Shown piece by piece: positions 45,590 through 54,802 of a stretch of 64,000 bases of DNA. Positions within the stretch are counted from its first letter, which is position 1; each line of letters starts with the position of its first letter. The position numbers were made by a program, and so were the translations under genes. The notes beneath the pieces are model-generated. The model saw only the letters and a list, made by a program, of their open reading frames with translations, was not told the DNA's origin and searched no databases. This DNA comes from GCA-2731375 sp964590195 (lineage in GTDB: Bacteria > Pseudomonadota > Alphaproteobacteria > GCA-2731375): the NCBI GenBank assembly GCA_964590195.1, contig CAZPWJ010000012.1, positions 1 through 64,000 on the forward strand. Reading direction: 5' to 3'.

Positions 45590-47200
45590 CTAGGCCTCCA
45601 CCGCGCGGCCCTTCAGGGCGAACAGGCCCCGGGGACGTTTTTGTATAAACAGAATGACCAGCACCAGAATGATTATCTTGCCCAGCACGGCGCCCGCATA
45701 AGGTTCCAGGAACTTGTTCGCCATGCCCAAAGACAGCGCGCCGACCAGGGTGCCCCACAAATTGCCGACCCCGCCGAACACCACAACGAGGAAACTGTCG
45801 ATGATATAGCCCTGGCCCAGGTTGGGGCTGACGTTGTCAATCTGGCTCAAGGCGACGCCGGCGAGGCCCGCCACGCCCGAACCCAGACCAAAAGTCATGG
45901 CATCGACCCAGTTGGAACGAATACCAACCGCATTGGCCATGGCGCGGTTTTGCGTTACCGCCCGCATGCGCAGGCCGAAATCGGTGTAGCGGATGATCAG
46001 GGTCAGTGCCAGAAAGACCAGTGCGGCAAAGATGATGATGCAGATCCGGTTGTTGGTCAGGATCAGGCCGCCGGTGATCTCGATCGAGCCGCTCATCCAC
46101 GACGGCGCGATCACTTCGCGGTTTGTCGGGCCAAAGATCGAGCGCACGAACTGTTGCAGCATCAGGCTCAGGCCCCAGGTCGCCAGCAATGTCTCCAGCG
46201 GCCGGCCATATAGAAAACGGATGACGCTGCGTTCCAACAGCACCCCGAACAGGCCGGCGAACAGGAATGCGGCGGGAATGGAAATCAGCAGGGATTGGGT
46301 GATGGAGCCCGGGAAATATTGCTCCATGATGACCTGGACCACATGAGTGGTATAAGCCCCCAGCATGACCATCTCACCATGGGCCATGTTGATCACGCCC
46401 ATGACACCAAAAGTAATGGCCAGGCCGATTGCGGCCAGCAGCAGTACCGAGCCCAGGCTGATGCCCTGAAAGAGGTTCTGCAGGATGTCAAAAAATGCCA
46501 GGCGCTGTTCAATGCTGGCATCCGCCTGTTTGACCGCCGCCAACAAATCGCCCTTTGCCGTTTGCGCCGTCTTCGCCAACAGGTCGCGGACCCCACGGTC
46601 GGGAAAATCGGCCAGGTTCTGAGCGGCGGCGAGCTTTTCCTCCGCCGTGCCATGGCGCAGGCGGGCGGCGGCCAGGGTGCGGGCCAGGGCCTCGCGGACT
46701 TCGTCGTCGGTCTCGTTCAGATAGGCCTTGGCCAGTGTGGTTAGGCTGTCGACGCCGGCGGATTTGAACATGGATCGGGCCGCGCTCAGGCGTTGGGCGG
46801 CATCCGCGCTAAACAGGGTCAGGGAACCAAGGGCACCGCGCAGAACGCCGCGCAGGCGGTTGTTGACGCGAATTTTTTTCGAGGAACGAGATTTCGCCTC
46901 GCCCAGGGGCTTGCCATCCAGGGCGCCGATAAAGAATTTCTTGCGGCCTTCTTTCTTCAGGATGACGATGGCGCCATCGGATTTGCGTACATGCAGGCGG
47001 CCTTTAAGCAGGGCGGTCAGGGGCGCGACCACGCGGGAATCGCCGCTGGCCGCCAGTTTTTCGATGACGGCGATCTTGGCCGCGTAACTTTTGGCTTTCA
47101 GACCGTCCAGCAATTCCGCTGTTTGATCGGCCCAGGCTGGTGAACCGATGACGGCCGGGGTCAAGAGCAAAAGCAGGGAAAAGAAAATTGATCGCAACAT
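45590..47200 (-). CDS. urtB: Urea ABC transporter permease UrtB
   Basis: This 536-residue protein starts with a signal peptide (to about residue 24, SPAWAD), then has a periplasmic helical-repeat region (about 25-230) and a LivH-like permease domain from about 240 (GISLGSVLLLAAIGLAITFGVMGVINMAHGE). The long N-terminal part is usual for UrtB and absent from LivH. It is separated from urtA by 178 bp that contain a palindromic repeat. Confidence 0.93.
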   Translation of the reverse strand: MLRSIFFSLLLLLTPAVIGSPAWADQTAELLDGLKAKSYAAKIAVIEKLAASGDSRVVAPLTALLKGRLHVRKSDGAIVILKKEGRKKFFIGALDGKPLGEAKSRSSKKIRVNNRLRGVLRGALGSLTLFSADAAQRLSAARSMFKSAGVDSLTTLAKAYLNETDDEVREALARTLAAARLRHGTAEEKLAAAQNLADFPDRGVRDLLAKTAQTAKGDLLAAVKQADASIEQRLAFFDILQNLFQGISLGSVLLLAAIGLAITFGVMGVINMAHGEMVMLGAYTTHVVQVIMEQYFPGSITQSLLISIPAAFLFAGLFGVLLERSVIRFLYGRPLETLLATWGLSLMLQQFVRSIFGPTNREVIAPSWMSGSIEITGGLILTNNRICIIIFAALVFLALTLIIRYTDFGLRMRAVTQNRAMANAVGIRSNWVDAMTFGLGSGVAGLAGVALSQIDNVSPNLGQGYIIDSFLVVVFGGVGNLWGTLVGALSLGMANKFLEPYAGAVLGKIIILVLVILFIQKRPRGLFALKGRAVEA

Positions 47201-47225
47201 CTTGCTCTTGGCCTATTTCTTCTTT

Positions 47226-47322
47226 GTCATTGCCGGGCTTGACCCGGCAATCTGGTGCAACAAACCTAAGTGTTTGTGTCTCCAGATCCTCGGGTCTTCG
47301 CTTCGCTACGCCCAAGGATGAC
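47226..47322 (+). repeat. 97-bp REP-like palindromic element, copy A
   Basis: This 97-bp element between urtA and urtB is bounded by GTCAT and ATGAC. It contains a perfect 9-bp stem with the loop CTTGA (47229-47251) and a second, partly paired stem (ATCTGG with CCAGAT). A second copy of exactly the same length lies at 55345-55441 in the other orientation. It may act as an RNA-processing or attenuation structure inside the urt transcript, letting urtA be made in excess; that is inference. Confidence 0.8.
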
Positions 47323-47378
47323 AACTTAATGAATATTGGGGAGGCGGCGTCTTCAATGCCGCCTCCCCTGTTGGCGTT

Positions 47379-48671
47379 TTAGTTCGTGTACGCGGGCTTC
47401 TTGCAGTTGCCGCAAACCCAGGGGTAGGTCCAATCGGCGGTCAGGGCCGCGCTTTCGGGAATGAAGTCACTCCAGGCATCGCCGATGACTTCGCCGTCTG
47501 TTTGCCAGACAACGTCGAACTGGCCATCTTCCTGGATTTCACCGATCAGCACTGGCTTTGAGAGGTGGTGGTTGGTGTTCATCACGGCCATGCCGCCGGT
47601 CAGGTTCTTGACCTTTTGGCCATACATGGCCTGGCGCACCGCATCCACGTTCGTGGTGCCGGCCTGCTTGACGGCCTGGGTCCACATCTTGAAGCCGATG
47701 TAGGTCGCTTCCATGGGATCATTGGTGACGCGCTTCTCGTCCTTGATGAAGGCGTGCCAGGCTTTGATGAAGTCGTCGTTCTCCGGTGCATCCACGGACA
47801 TGAAGTAGTTCCAGGCGCCCAGGTGACCGACCAGGGGCTTGGTGTCCAGACCGGCGAGTTCCTCTTCACCGACCGAGAAGGCCACGACGGGAATGTCTTC
47901 GGCTTTGATGCCCTGGTTGCCGAGTTCTTTATAGAACGGCACGTTGGCATCGCCATTGATGGTCGAGACCACGGCGGTCTTGATGCCCTGGGAGGCGAAT
48001 TTCTTCACCGACGCCACAATGGTTTGCCAATCGGAATGACCAAAGGGCGTGTATTCTTCCATGATGTCGGCATCGGTGATGCCCTTGGAATGCAGGAAGG
48101 CGCGCAGGATCTTGTTGGTCGTGCGGGGATAGACATAGTCCGTGCCCAACAGCACGAAACGCTTGGCCCCACCGCCGTCCTCGCTCATCAGATATTCCAC
48201 CGCCGGGATCGCCTGCTGGTTCGGCGCGGCACCGGTGTAGAAAACGTTTCGGGAAGATTCCTCGCCCTCGTATTGCACCGGATAGAACAGCATGCTGTTC
48301 AATTCCTCGAACACCGGCAGCACGGATTTGCGCGAAACAGAGGTCCAGCAACCGAATACCACGTCAACCTTGTTGACCTGGATCAACTCGCGGGCCTTTT
48401 CGGCGAACAGGGGCCAGTTGGAAGCCGGATCGACGACAACCGCCTCGACCTTTTTGCCCAGCAGGCCGCCGTCCTTGTTCAATTTGTCGATCATCATCAA
48501 GACCGAGTCCTTTAACGTGGTCTCGGAAATCGCCATGGTTCCCGATAGGGAATGCAGCACACCAACCTTGATGGTGTCCTGGGCCGCCTTGACCGGCAAG
48601 GCCGCGGCGCCGACACCTGCCGCAAAGGCGGCGGCGGCGAGGGTGTTAAGGGCTGTGCGTCTGGTAATCAT
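47379..48671 (-). CDS. urtA: Urea ABC transporter substrate-binding protein UrtA
   Basis: This 430-residue periplasmic binding protein starts with a twin-arginine-like leader (TRRTALNTLAAAAFAAG), cleaved near LPVKAAQ. It matches the UrtA branch of the Liv-type family, with KVGVLHSLSGTMAISETTLKD and the YPVQYEGEESSRNV region. It captures urea or short amides for UrtBCDE. It is the first gene of the urt-ure cluster; a perfect sigma-54 promoter lies 46-60 bp upstream. Confidence 0.95.
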   Translation of the reverse strand: MITRRTALNTLAAAAFAAGVGAAALPVKAAQDTIKVGVLHSLSGTMAISETTLKDSVLMMIDKLNKDGGLLGKKVEAVVVDPASNWPLFAEKARELIQVNKVDVVFGCWTSVSRKSVLPVFEELNSMLFYPVQYEGEESSRNVFYTGAAPNQQAIPAVEYLMSEDGGGAKRFVLLGTDYVYPRTTNKILRAFLHSKGITDADIMEEYTPFGHSDWQTIVASVKKFASQGIKTAVVSTINGDANVPFYKELGNQGIKAEDIPVVAFSVGEEELAGLDTKPLVGHLGAWNYFMSVDAPENDDFIKAWHAFIKDEKRVTNDPMEATYIGFKMWTQAVKQAGTTNVDAVRQAMYGQKVKNLTGGMAVMNTNHHLSKPVLIGEIQEDGQFDVVWQTDGEVIGDAWSDFIPESAALTADWTYPWVCGNCKKPAYTN

Positions 48672-48690
48672 CTGTTCGTCTCCAATAAGG

Positions 48691-48705
48691 GGTTGTCTTG
48701 CACCA
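48691..48705 (+). repeat. 15-bp direct repeat upstream of urtA, copy 1
   Basis: GGTTGTCTTGCACCA occurs here and again at 48955-48969, 264 bp apart, on either side of the sigma-54 promoter region. Its TTGCACCA end resembles an NtrC half-site (TGCACCA), though a full symmetric NtrC site is not clear. Confidence 0.5.
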
Positions 48706-48716
48706 CCCTACGGACT

Positions 48717-48731
48717 GCAAACAGCGTGCCA
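48717..48731 (-). promoter_or_regulatory. Sigma-54 promoter of urtA
   Basis: Read on the minus strand the sequence is TGGCACGCTGTTTGC followed by A, a perfect match to the RpoN consensus TGGCACG-N4-TTGCA. The GG/GC elements would place the transcript start about 12 bp downstream, 35 bp before the urtA ATG. Nitrogen control by NtrC with RpoN is expected for urea use. Confidence 0.85.
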
Positions 48732-48954
48732 GTTTAAAATATTTTTTACCTTTTGGATAACATTTTGAAATGGCTAGTAAAAATAGCTCTCTGCCTGTTT
48801 TTGCGGCAATAATGTTTTATGGGTAAAAAATAGGCGCCATTAAAGAAGTGCTGAAAAAATATGCAAAAAATATGATTGCAGGCCTTGCCTCAAGCGACAG
48901 AGGAGGCAGAATGCGGCACCGGTTGGCCTTGGTTCGCCTTGGCCCGCTGTACGA
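48732..48954. other. Upstream region of the urt operon
   Basis: The stretch between the sigma-54 promoter and the histidine kinase terminator is AT-rich in its first half (about 48735-48880). A short plus-strand frame at 48848 has no ribosome binding site or family and is not called. Enhancer-type binding sites for NtrC are expected here but none fits the full consensus by eye. Confidence 0.4.
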
Positions 48955-48969
48955 GGTTGTCTTGCACCA
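48955..48969 (+). repeat. 15-bp direct repeat upstream of urtA, copy 2
   Basis: This is the second copy of the repeat at 48691-48705, about 225 bp upstream of the sigma-54 promoter on the minus strand. That distance would suit an enhancer site for NtrC. The binding protein is not known. Confidence 0.5.
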
Positions 48970-48985
48970 ACGGATGATCTCGGGG

Positions 48986-49010
48986 CACCGTGGCATTCAT
49001 TGCCACGGTG
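48986..49010 (-). terminator. Hairpin after histidine kinase gene
   Basis: CACCGTGGCA and TGCCACGGTG form a perfect 10-bp stem with a 5-base loop, starting 20 bp after the stop codon of the histidine kinase gene. A terminator is likely by position, although no clear T-run follows. Confidence 0.5.
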
Positions 49011-49029
49011 TCGGCTTGCGCCGGGAAGC

Positions 49030-51318
49030 TTAACTCACCGCGCGCAGATCTTGTTCCTGGCTGCCTTCGCCGCCATCGCGGACACGGTCTTGGGGGAAGT
49101 GAAGGTGCACGACCGTGCCGACGCCGGGTTCGCTTTCCATGGTCAATGCGCCGCCGTGCAATTCCATCAGGGCCTTTGATATGGAGAGGCCCAGTCCCGT
49201 GCCCTGGTAACTGCGGGTCAAGCCGTTGTCCACCTGTGCGAAGGGCTGCAAGGCCTGGGCCAGCTCTTCCGGTCCCATGCCGATGCCATCGTCCTGGATC
49301 GATATGGTAATGCCATTTCCTGGCTCGTGGCGCACGAAGATGTCGACATCCGGTTCCTCGCGTGAAAACTTCATGCCGTTGGAAACAATATTCATCAATA
49401 TCTGACGGAATGCCCGTTCGTCGGCCAACAGCGCCGGCATCCCCACCGGTACATCGGCCTGAATATGACTGCTCTCGACCGGCTTTTCGCCGTCGAGGAG
49501 GTCTCGGCAGACTTTTATATTTTCCTCAATGGACAGTACCGTTTCGGTCAGTTGGTAATTGCCGGCCTCAATTCGTGTCATGTCCAGGATGTCATTGACG
49601 ATCGTCAGCAACTGCATGCCGTTTTCGTGGATATGGCTGACATACTCGTTGTTCGAGGGATTCCCCAGATCGCCGAATATGCCCTGCTCCAGGGCCTCGG
49701 AGAAGCCGATGATGGCGTTCAACGGCGTGCGGAGTTCGTGGCTCATGTTAGCCAGGAATGTGCTTTTCGAGCGGTCGGCGAGTCTGGCCTGGTTCATGGC
49801 CTCGCGCAGGGCGATTTCGTTGGCCTTGCGCTCAGTAATATCCAGCATGGAGCCGGCCATGTGACTGATTCTGCCGTTTCTATCGGCGTCGCCCCGGCCC
49901 CGGCACTCCAACCAGATATAACTGTCCTCGTCATGGCGGCGGACGCGGTATTCCTGATGGAAGACGTCCGTGTCGCCCGTCAGGTATGCCTTCATGGCGG
50001 CGTTGGTTTCTTCCCGTTCATCGGGATGGATGCAGGAAAGCCAGAAGGAAAAATCGAATTCCGCCAAGGTGCCTTCGGGCATGTTCAGCCATTTTTCGAT
50101 GTTCGGCGAGGCGAATATCCGTCCCTCTTCCATCACCCAGAGGCCGGCCGAAGTGCCCTGCAGAACATTGGCCCAGCGGTTTTCCTGGCGGCGTAACTCA
50201 TTCGCGGATTCCACCATCTCCGTGGCGTCCGAGGCGATGCCGCGATAGCCGGTGAAACGGCCCTGCTTGTCCCAAAGCGGTTTGCCCGAAACACGCGTCC
50301 AGCGAGGGCTGTCGTCACCGCTCTTGCGCCGGTAAATAAAGTCGCGGACGGGCAGGTGCGCGTTCATTTGCTTGATGTGATGGCTCCAGGCAGCGGGGTC
50401 AAAATCCTCGTGCACCAGGATATCTTCCGTCTGCCTGAGTTGCGATTTGGCCGGAATACCGATGACGGAGCCGACGTTGTTTGAAATATGGCTGAAGCGC
50501 AGCTCCGCGTCCATTTCCCAGAACCAGTCGAGGCCGGATTCTGTGAAATCGCCCAGGCGGCGTTCACTGCTATCGATACCGCCGTTGATGGCGCGCGCCA
50601 CTTGCCCCAGTTCGAGGATTTGCGATTCCGGTACCCGTGTTTTGCGGTCGCCGGCGGTATGGCGTTGTACGATCCCGACCATTTTCTTCAGCGGCTGCAA
50701 TACCTGCCGCTGCAACATCAAATAGGCCAGGCCGATGCCGCCGAACACCAGCAGCAGGAAACCCGCGGCCAATCCGGCACGCAGCAGATTGAGGACATGG
50801 CGCATGCCCGCCGGATCCACCCGCACTATAACCGCGCTGTGAAACGCCGTGGGCGCGGCATTGCCGCCGCCGCGATGTTCCCCCAGTAGGACACGCTCGG
50901 CGATTTCGAAATCACCATTGTCCAGCCAGTGCCCGGTGAGGGCTTTGCGCCAGTCGGTTTTCTGGATTTCGCCGCGCATGCCGCGGGCGTAGTCTTCCTG
51001 TCCGGGCCGGGCCGTCACGACGGCGACCGCAGTGTCTTTCTCTTGCCCATGAAGTCCAGGTCGGATAACCCCGATGGCGCGAATATCCGGTTCATCGCGC
51101 AGCACATGGCGCAGTAAATCATCCAGTTCGGCTTCATCGTGGGGTTGTATCAGCACATGGTTGACCACGGTCGTCAGGGTCTGGCCACGGGCCGTCAGCT
51201 GCGCCTGGAACAGTGTCGCCGCCGAATACTGAATGACCCATAGGCCGACAACGGCCACGGCCAGGCCGGCCGCCAGCATGGGAATCAGAAATTTGCGCCG
51301 CAGCGTCGTTTCGCCCAC
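49030..51318 (-). CDS. PAS-domain sensor histidine kinase
   Basis: This 762-residue membrane kinase has TM1 (about residues 11-33), a periplasmic sensor region (to about 178), TM2 (about 180-205), HAMP, two PAS domains (about 265-375 and 385-500), HisKA with the phospho-accepting His in ANMSHELRTPLN (about 528) and an HATPase domain (NIVSNGMKFS, DDGIGMG, GTGLGLSIS). No receiver domain or response regulator gene is adjacent. The start is GTG at 51318, since the frame holds no nearby ATG at its beginning. The signal and partner are unknown. Confidence 0.87.
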   Translation of the reverse strand: MGETTLRRKFLIPMLAAGLAVAVVGLWVIQYSAATLFQAQLTARGQTLTTVVNHVLIQPHDEAELDDLLRHVLRDEPDIRAIGVIRPGLHGQEKDTAVAVVTARPGQEDYARGMRGEIQKTDWRKALTGHWLDNGDFEIAERVLLGEHRGGGNAAPTAFHSAVIVRVDPAGMRHVLNLLRAGLAAGFLLLVFGGIGLAYLMLQRQVLQPLKKMVGIVQRHTAGDRKTRVPESQILELGQVARAINGGIDSSERRLGDFTESGLDWFWEMDAELRFSHISNNVGSVIGIPAKSQLRQTEDILVHEDFDPAAWSHHIKQMNAHLPVRDFIYRRKSGDDSPRWTRVSGKPLWDKQGRFTGYRGIASDATEMVESANELRRQENRWANVLQGTSAGLWVMEEGRIFASPNIEKWLNMPEGTLAEFDFSFWLSCIHPDEREETNAAMKAYLTGDTDVFHQEYRVRRHDEDSYIWLECRGRGDADRNGRISHMAGSMLDITERKANEIALREAMNQARLADRSKSTFLANMSHELRTPLNAIIGFSEALEQGIFGDLGNPSNNEYVSHIHENGMQLLTIVNDILDMTRIEAGNYQLTETVLSIEENIKVCRDLLDGEKPVESSHIQADVPVGMPALLADERAFRQILMNIVSNGMKFSREEPDVDIFVRHEPGNGITISIQDDGIGMGPEELAQALQPFAQVDNGLTRSYQGTGLGLSISKALMELHGGALTMESEPGVGTVVHLHFPQDRVRDGGEGSQEQDLRAVS

Positions 51319-51449
51319 GTATCATCCAATCAGACAAGGCCGGCCCGGCGCGCGATTACGCCATCCGATGCCTAACCAAACCAATTGGCAATAATGCGGC
51401 CCTGATGCTTAAAGTAGCGTTAACTTAAATAAGCCAACGTCTAGGGCGT

Positions 51450-53354
51450 TTATCCGCCTCCGCCGGCATAGCCGATAGCCTGCAAAGCCTCGGTAATCTC
51501 GTCCAAAATGACCGGATCTTCGATCGTCGCGGGCATTTTCCAGTCCTTGCCGTCGGCGATGGCGCCCATGGTGCCGCGCAGGATCTTGCCGGACCGGGTT
51601 TTCGGCAGGCGGGCCACAACGGTGCAGGTCTTGAATGCCGCCACGGGGCCGATTTCCGCCCGGACCTTGGCCACCAGTTCCTGGCAGATGGTATCGGCGT
51701 CCCGCTCCACACCCGCCTTGAGAACGACAAAACCCACCGGGGCCTGTCCCTTCAGTTCGTCGGCGACACCGACCACGGCGCATTCAGCAACATCGGCGTG
51801 ACCGGCCAGGACTTCTTCCATGCCGCCCGTCGAGAGGCGATGGCCGGCGACGTTGATGATGTCGTCGGTGCGGGACATGATGTAGAGGTAGCCGTCTTCG
51901 TCCTGATAACCGGCATCGGCGGTTTTGTAGAAACCGGGAAATTCCGCCATATAGGATTCAACATAGCGGTCATCGGCCTGCCACAGGGTTGGCAGGCAAC
52001 CGGGGGGCAGGGGCATCTTGACAACGATGGCGCCGGTCTCTCCCCGGGGGATCTCGTTACTGCTTTCATCCACCACGCGCACGTCATAGCCCGGCACCGC
52101 CTTGGTGGGGGAGCCGTATTTGACCGGCAGCGGGCCGAGGCCCATACAGTTGGAGGCGATGGGCCAGCCGGTTTCGGTTTGCCACCAATGATCGATCACT
52201 GGCTTTTTCAATTGCTGTTCGGCCCATTGAATGGTGTCGGGATCGGCCCGCTCGCCGGCCAGGAACAGGGTGCGGAACTTGGACAGATCGTATTTCGACA
52301 ACAGCGCGCCGTCTGGGTCGTCGCGCCGGATGGCGCGGAAGGCCGTAGGCGCGGTGAAAAGTGCGACGCAATTATGCTGCTGGATCACCCGCCAGAATAC
52401 GCCCGCATCCGGCGTGCCCACGGGCTTGCCCTCGAACAAAATTGTCGTGGCGCCATGGAACAGCGGCGCATAGACGATATAGGAATGGCCGACTACCCAG
52501 CCCACGTCCGAGGCCGACCACCAGACCTCGCCCGGATCCACGTCATAGATATTTTTCATGGACCATTTCAGGGCCACCAGGTGGCCGCCGTTGTCGCGGA
52601 CCACGCCCTTTGGAATGCCCGTGGTGCCGGAGGTATAGAGGATATACAGCGGGTCCGTGGCCATGACGGGCACGCAGTCGGCGGGTTGCGCCCCGGCCAT
52701 GACATCGTTCCAATCGTGGTCCCGGCCCGGAATCAGGGCCGCGGTTTCCTGTTCCCGCTGCAGGATCACGCAGGCTTCGGGCGTGTGGCTTGACATCTCG
52801 ATGGCGCCGTCCAGCAATGGCTTGTAAGGAATGACGCGCCCAGGCTCGATGCCGCAGGAGGCCGAGACGATTACTTTCGGCCGGCAATCATCAATGCGGG
52901 TGGCCAATTCGTTGGCCGCGAAGCCGCCAAAGACCACGGAGTGCACGGCGCCGATGCGGGCGCAGGCCAGCATGGTGACCATGGTTTCGGGAACCATGGG
53001 CATATAGATGATCACCCTGTCGCCCTTGTCCACGCCCAAACCCCGCAGCATGCCGGCGCATTGCGCGACCTGGGCCTTCAGCTCGTTATAGCTGATGCTG
53101 CGTCCGCTATCGGTAATCGGCGAATCGTAGATAATGGCGGCCTGTTCGCCGCGCCCGGACTCGACATGGCGGTCAACGGCGTTATAGCAAGTGTTGGTCT
53201 GGGCGCCGGGGAACCAGCGGTAGAACGGCGGCTTGTCATCATCAAGAACCCTGTCCCAGGTCTTGATCCAATGAATATCCTGGGCTGCCTCGGCCCAGAA
53301 CGCCGTCGGGTCGCGCAGCCAGGCGGCGTATGTTTCGTCATATCCATTGGCCAT
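51450..53354 (-). CDS. prpE: Propionyl-CoA synthetase (AMP-forming acyl-CoA ligase)
   Basis: This 634-residue ANL-family enzyme makes an acyl-CoA from the acid, ATP and CoA. It has the P-loop YTSGTTGIPKG (about residue 255), WWQTETGWPI (about 390) and the acetylatable lysine in RSGKILRG (about 605). Overall sequence (start MANGYDETYAAWLRDP, HPLGVxG-free end) is closer to propionyl-CoA synthetase PrpE than to Acs. The ATG at 53354 has AAGGA upstream; an earlier in-frame ATG at 53375 has none. It is divergent from a cyclase gene. Confidence 0.85.
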   Translation of the reverse strand: MANGYDETYAAWLRDPTAFWAEAAQDIHWIKTWDRVLDDDKPPFYRWFPGAQTNTCYNAVDRHVESGRGEQAAIIYDSPITDSGRSISYNELKAQVAQCAGMLRGLGVDKGDRVIIYMPMVPETMVTMLACARIGAVHSVVFGGFAANELATRIDDCRPKVIVSASCGIEPGRVIPYKPLLDGAIEMSSHTPEACVILQREQETAALIPGRDHDWNDVMAGAQPADCVPVMATDPLYILYTSGTTGIPKGVVRDNGGHLVALKWSMKNIYDVDPGEVWWSASDVGWVVGHSYIVYAPLFHGATTILFEGKPVGTPDAGVFWRVIQQHNCVALFTAPTAFRAIRRDDPDGALLSKYDLSKFRTLFLAGERADPDTIQWAEQQLKKPVIDHWWQTETGWPIASNCMGLGPLPVKYGSPTKAVPGYDVRVVDESSNEIPRGETGAIVVKMPLPPGCLPTLWQADDRYVESYMAEFPGFYKTADAGYQDEDGYLYIMSRTDDIINVAGHRLSTGGMEEVLAGHADVAECAVVGVADELKGQAPVGFVVLKAGVERDADTICQELVAKVRAEIGPVAAFKTCTVVARLPKTRSGKILRGTMGAIADGKDWKMPATIEDPVILDEITEALQAIGYAGGGG

Positions 53355-53401
53355 GATCTTATCCTTCGAATTCATCGTTATGCTTTGTTGCCTTACCTAT
53401 T

Positions 53402-54802
53402 ATGAAGGTTCACCTTGAGCAAGTCATGATCGATCATAACCGTACTCTGGAAAATCAGGTGCCCGCGATCGCCGCCGCGCTGCGGGCGGAGGAACTTGCC
53501 GGCCTGCGCCTGGCGACCAGGGTGCGGGCGGTTGCCATGCTTGCGATTGGCTTGGCCATGGCGATCCTGCAGCCTTGGCCCTTCGGCGCCGTCAACGGCG
53601 GCCTGATGCTGTTGTTCGCCGGCCTGGGCGCGCTGCATTATGCCTGCGCCCTTCGGTTTGACGGCGCCTGGCCGGGCTATCTGTTCCCCAGCCTGGACGT
53701 GGTCTTCTATGTCTTGCTGCTGTTCGGCATCAACCCGGCCATGTGGCCGGGCCTGGAGGCGGAGGTTCTGTATTTCTATGGCTCGGCGCCGTTCCTGCTG
53801 GTCCTGATGGCGGCGGCGGCGTTGTCCTATCGGGCCCGGCCATTGTTATGGTTCGGCGGTTTCGCCGCCGTCGCCTGGCTGCTGGCCTTTGTCTGGGTGG
53901 CCGCCCAACCCGGCGCGCTGGAAGCCTTGGCCGTGGCGCAACGGGGCGGCGTGCCATTACCTGGCGACAATCGGCCCGGCGAAGGCGCCTTGTTGTTTTA
54001 TGTGGCAATCCCGCGGATTGTCGAGGCCGGCTATATTATGTTGGCGGCGACGGTTCTGTGGGTGGTGGTTGGCCGTTCCCGCCGCCTGGTCAGCCGTCAG
54101 GCCGCCGCCATGCGCGAGCGGACAAATTTGGCGCGGTATTTCTCGCCCAACATGGTCGAGGAACTGGCCCGCACGGATGAACCCCTGGGCCCGGTGCGGC
54201 AACAGGATGCCGCCGTGCTGTTCATTGATATCGTCGGCTTCACGGCGCTGTCAGAGGATCTGCCGCCCGCGCAGGTGATCGATTTGCTGCGCGACTTCCA
54301 TGGCCGCATGGCGGCAACGATTTTTGCCCACGGCGGCACAATCGACAAATATCTGGGCGACGGCTTGATGGCCACCTTTGGAACGCCCTGGCCTGGCGAA
54401 CGCGATGCCGCCGATGCCCTGGCCTGCGGTATGGCCATGGCGGCGGAATTGGCGGAATGGAACGCGGCACGCCGGAGCCGGGGCCGGACAGAGGTCGAGG
54501 CCGGCATCGGCATTCATTTTGGCCCGGTGGTGGTCGGTGACATGGGCGGCGAGGGCGCACTTGAATTCGCTGTGATCGGCGACACGGTGAACGTCGCGGC
54601 CCGTCTGGAGGCTCTGAGCCGAAGCCTTGAGGCCGACATCGTCATCAGCGCCGATCTGGCCGTCGCTGCTCAGAGGCAGGATGCTGATGCCGATTTGGTG
54701 GCGTTTCAGCCGGCGCCATCCCAAACCGTACGCAACCGGGCCCAGCCGCTGGATTTGTTGTGCCGGTCGCGATCAGGTCTCGGGGACGCAGAGCGGCGGT
54801 AG
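53402..54802 (+). CDS. Membrane class III adenylate/guanylate cyclase
   Basis: The protein (466 residues) has about six membrane helices in its first half (about residues 40-240) and a C-terminal class III cyclase domain from about 255. The metal aspartates are in FIDIVGFTALS (about 277) and YLGDGLMATFG (about 318). It should produce cAMP or cGMP. An ATG at 53426 is an alternative start; neither has a strong ribosome binding site. It is the second such cyclase in the window. Its end overlaps the converging thioesterase gene by 30 bp. Confidence 0.85.
   Translation: MKVHLEQVMIDHNRTLENQVPAIAAALRAEELAGLRLATRVRAVAMLAIGLAMAILQPWPFGAVNGGLMLLFAGLGALHYACALRFDGAWPGYLFPSLDVVFYVLLLFGINPAMWPGLEAEVLYFYGSAPFLLVLMAAAALSYRARPLLWFGGFAAVAWLLAFVWVAAQPGALEALAVAQRGGVPLPGDNRPGEGALLFYVAIPRIVEAGYIMLAATVLWVVVGRSRRLVSRQAAAMRERTNLARYFSPNMVEELARTDEPLGPVRQQDAAVLFIDIVGFTALSEDLPPAQVIDLLRDFHGRMAATIFAHGGTIDKYLGDGLMATFGTPWPGERDAADALACGMAMAAELAEWNAARRSRGRTEVEAGIGIHFGPVVVGDMGGEGALEFAVIGDTVNVAARLEALSRSLEADIVISADLAVAAQRQDADADLVAFQPAPSQTVRNRAQPLDLLCRSRSGLGDAERR

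Noticed and set aside
48848..49033. 61-codon frame upstream of urtA
   Set aside because: It runs through a terminator-like hairpin, lacks a ribosome binding site, and its composition changes half way.
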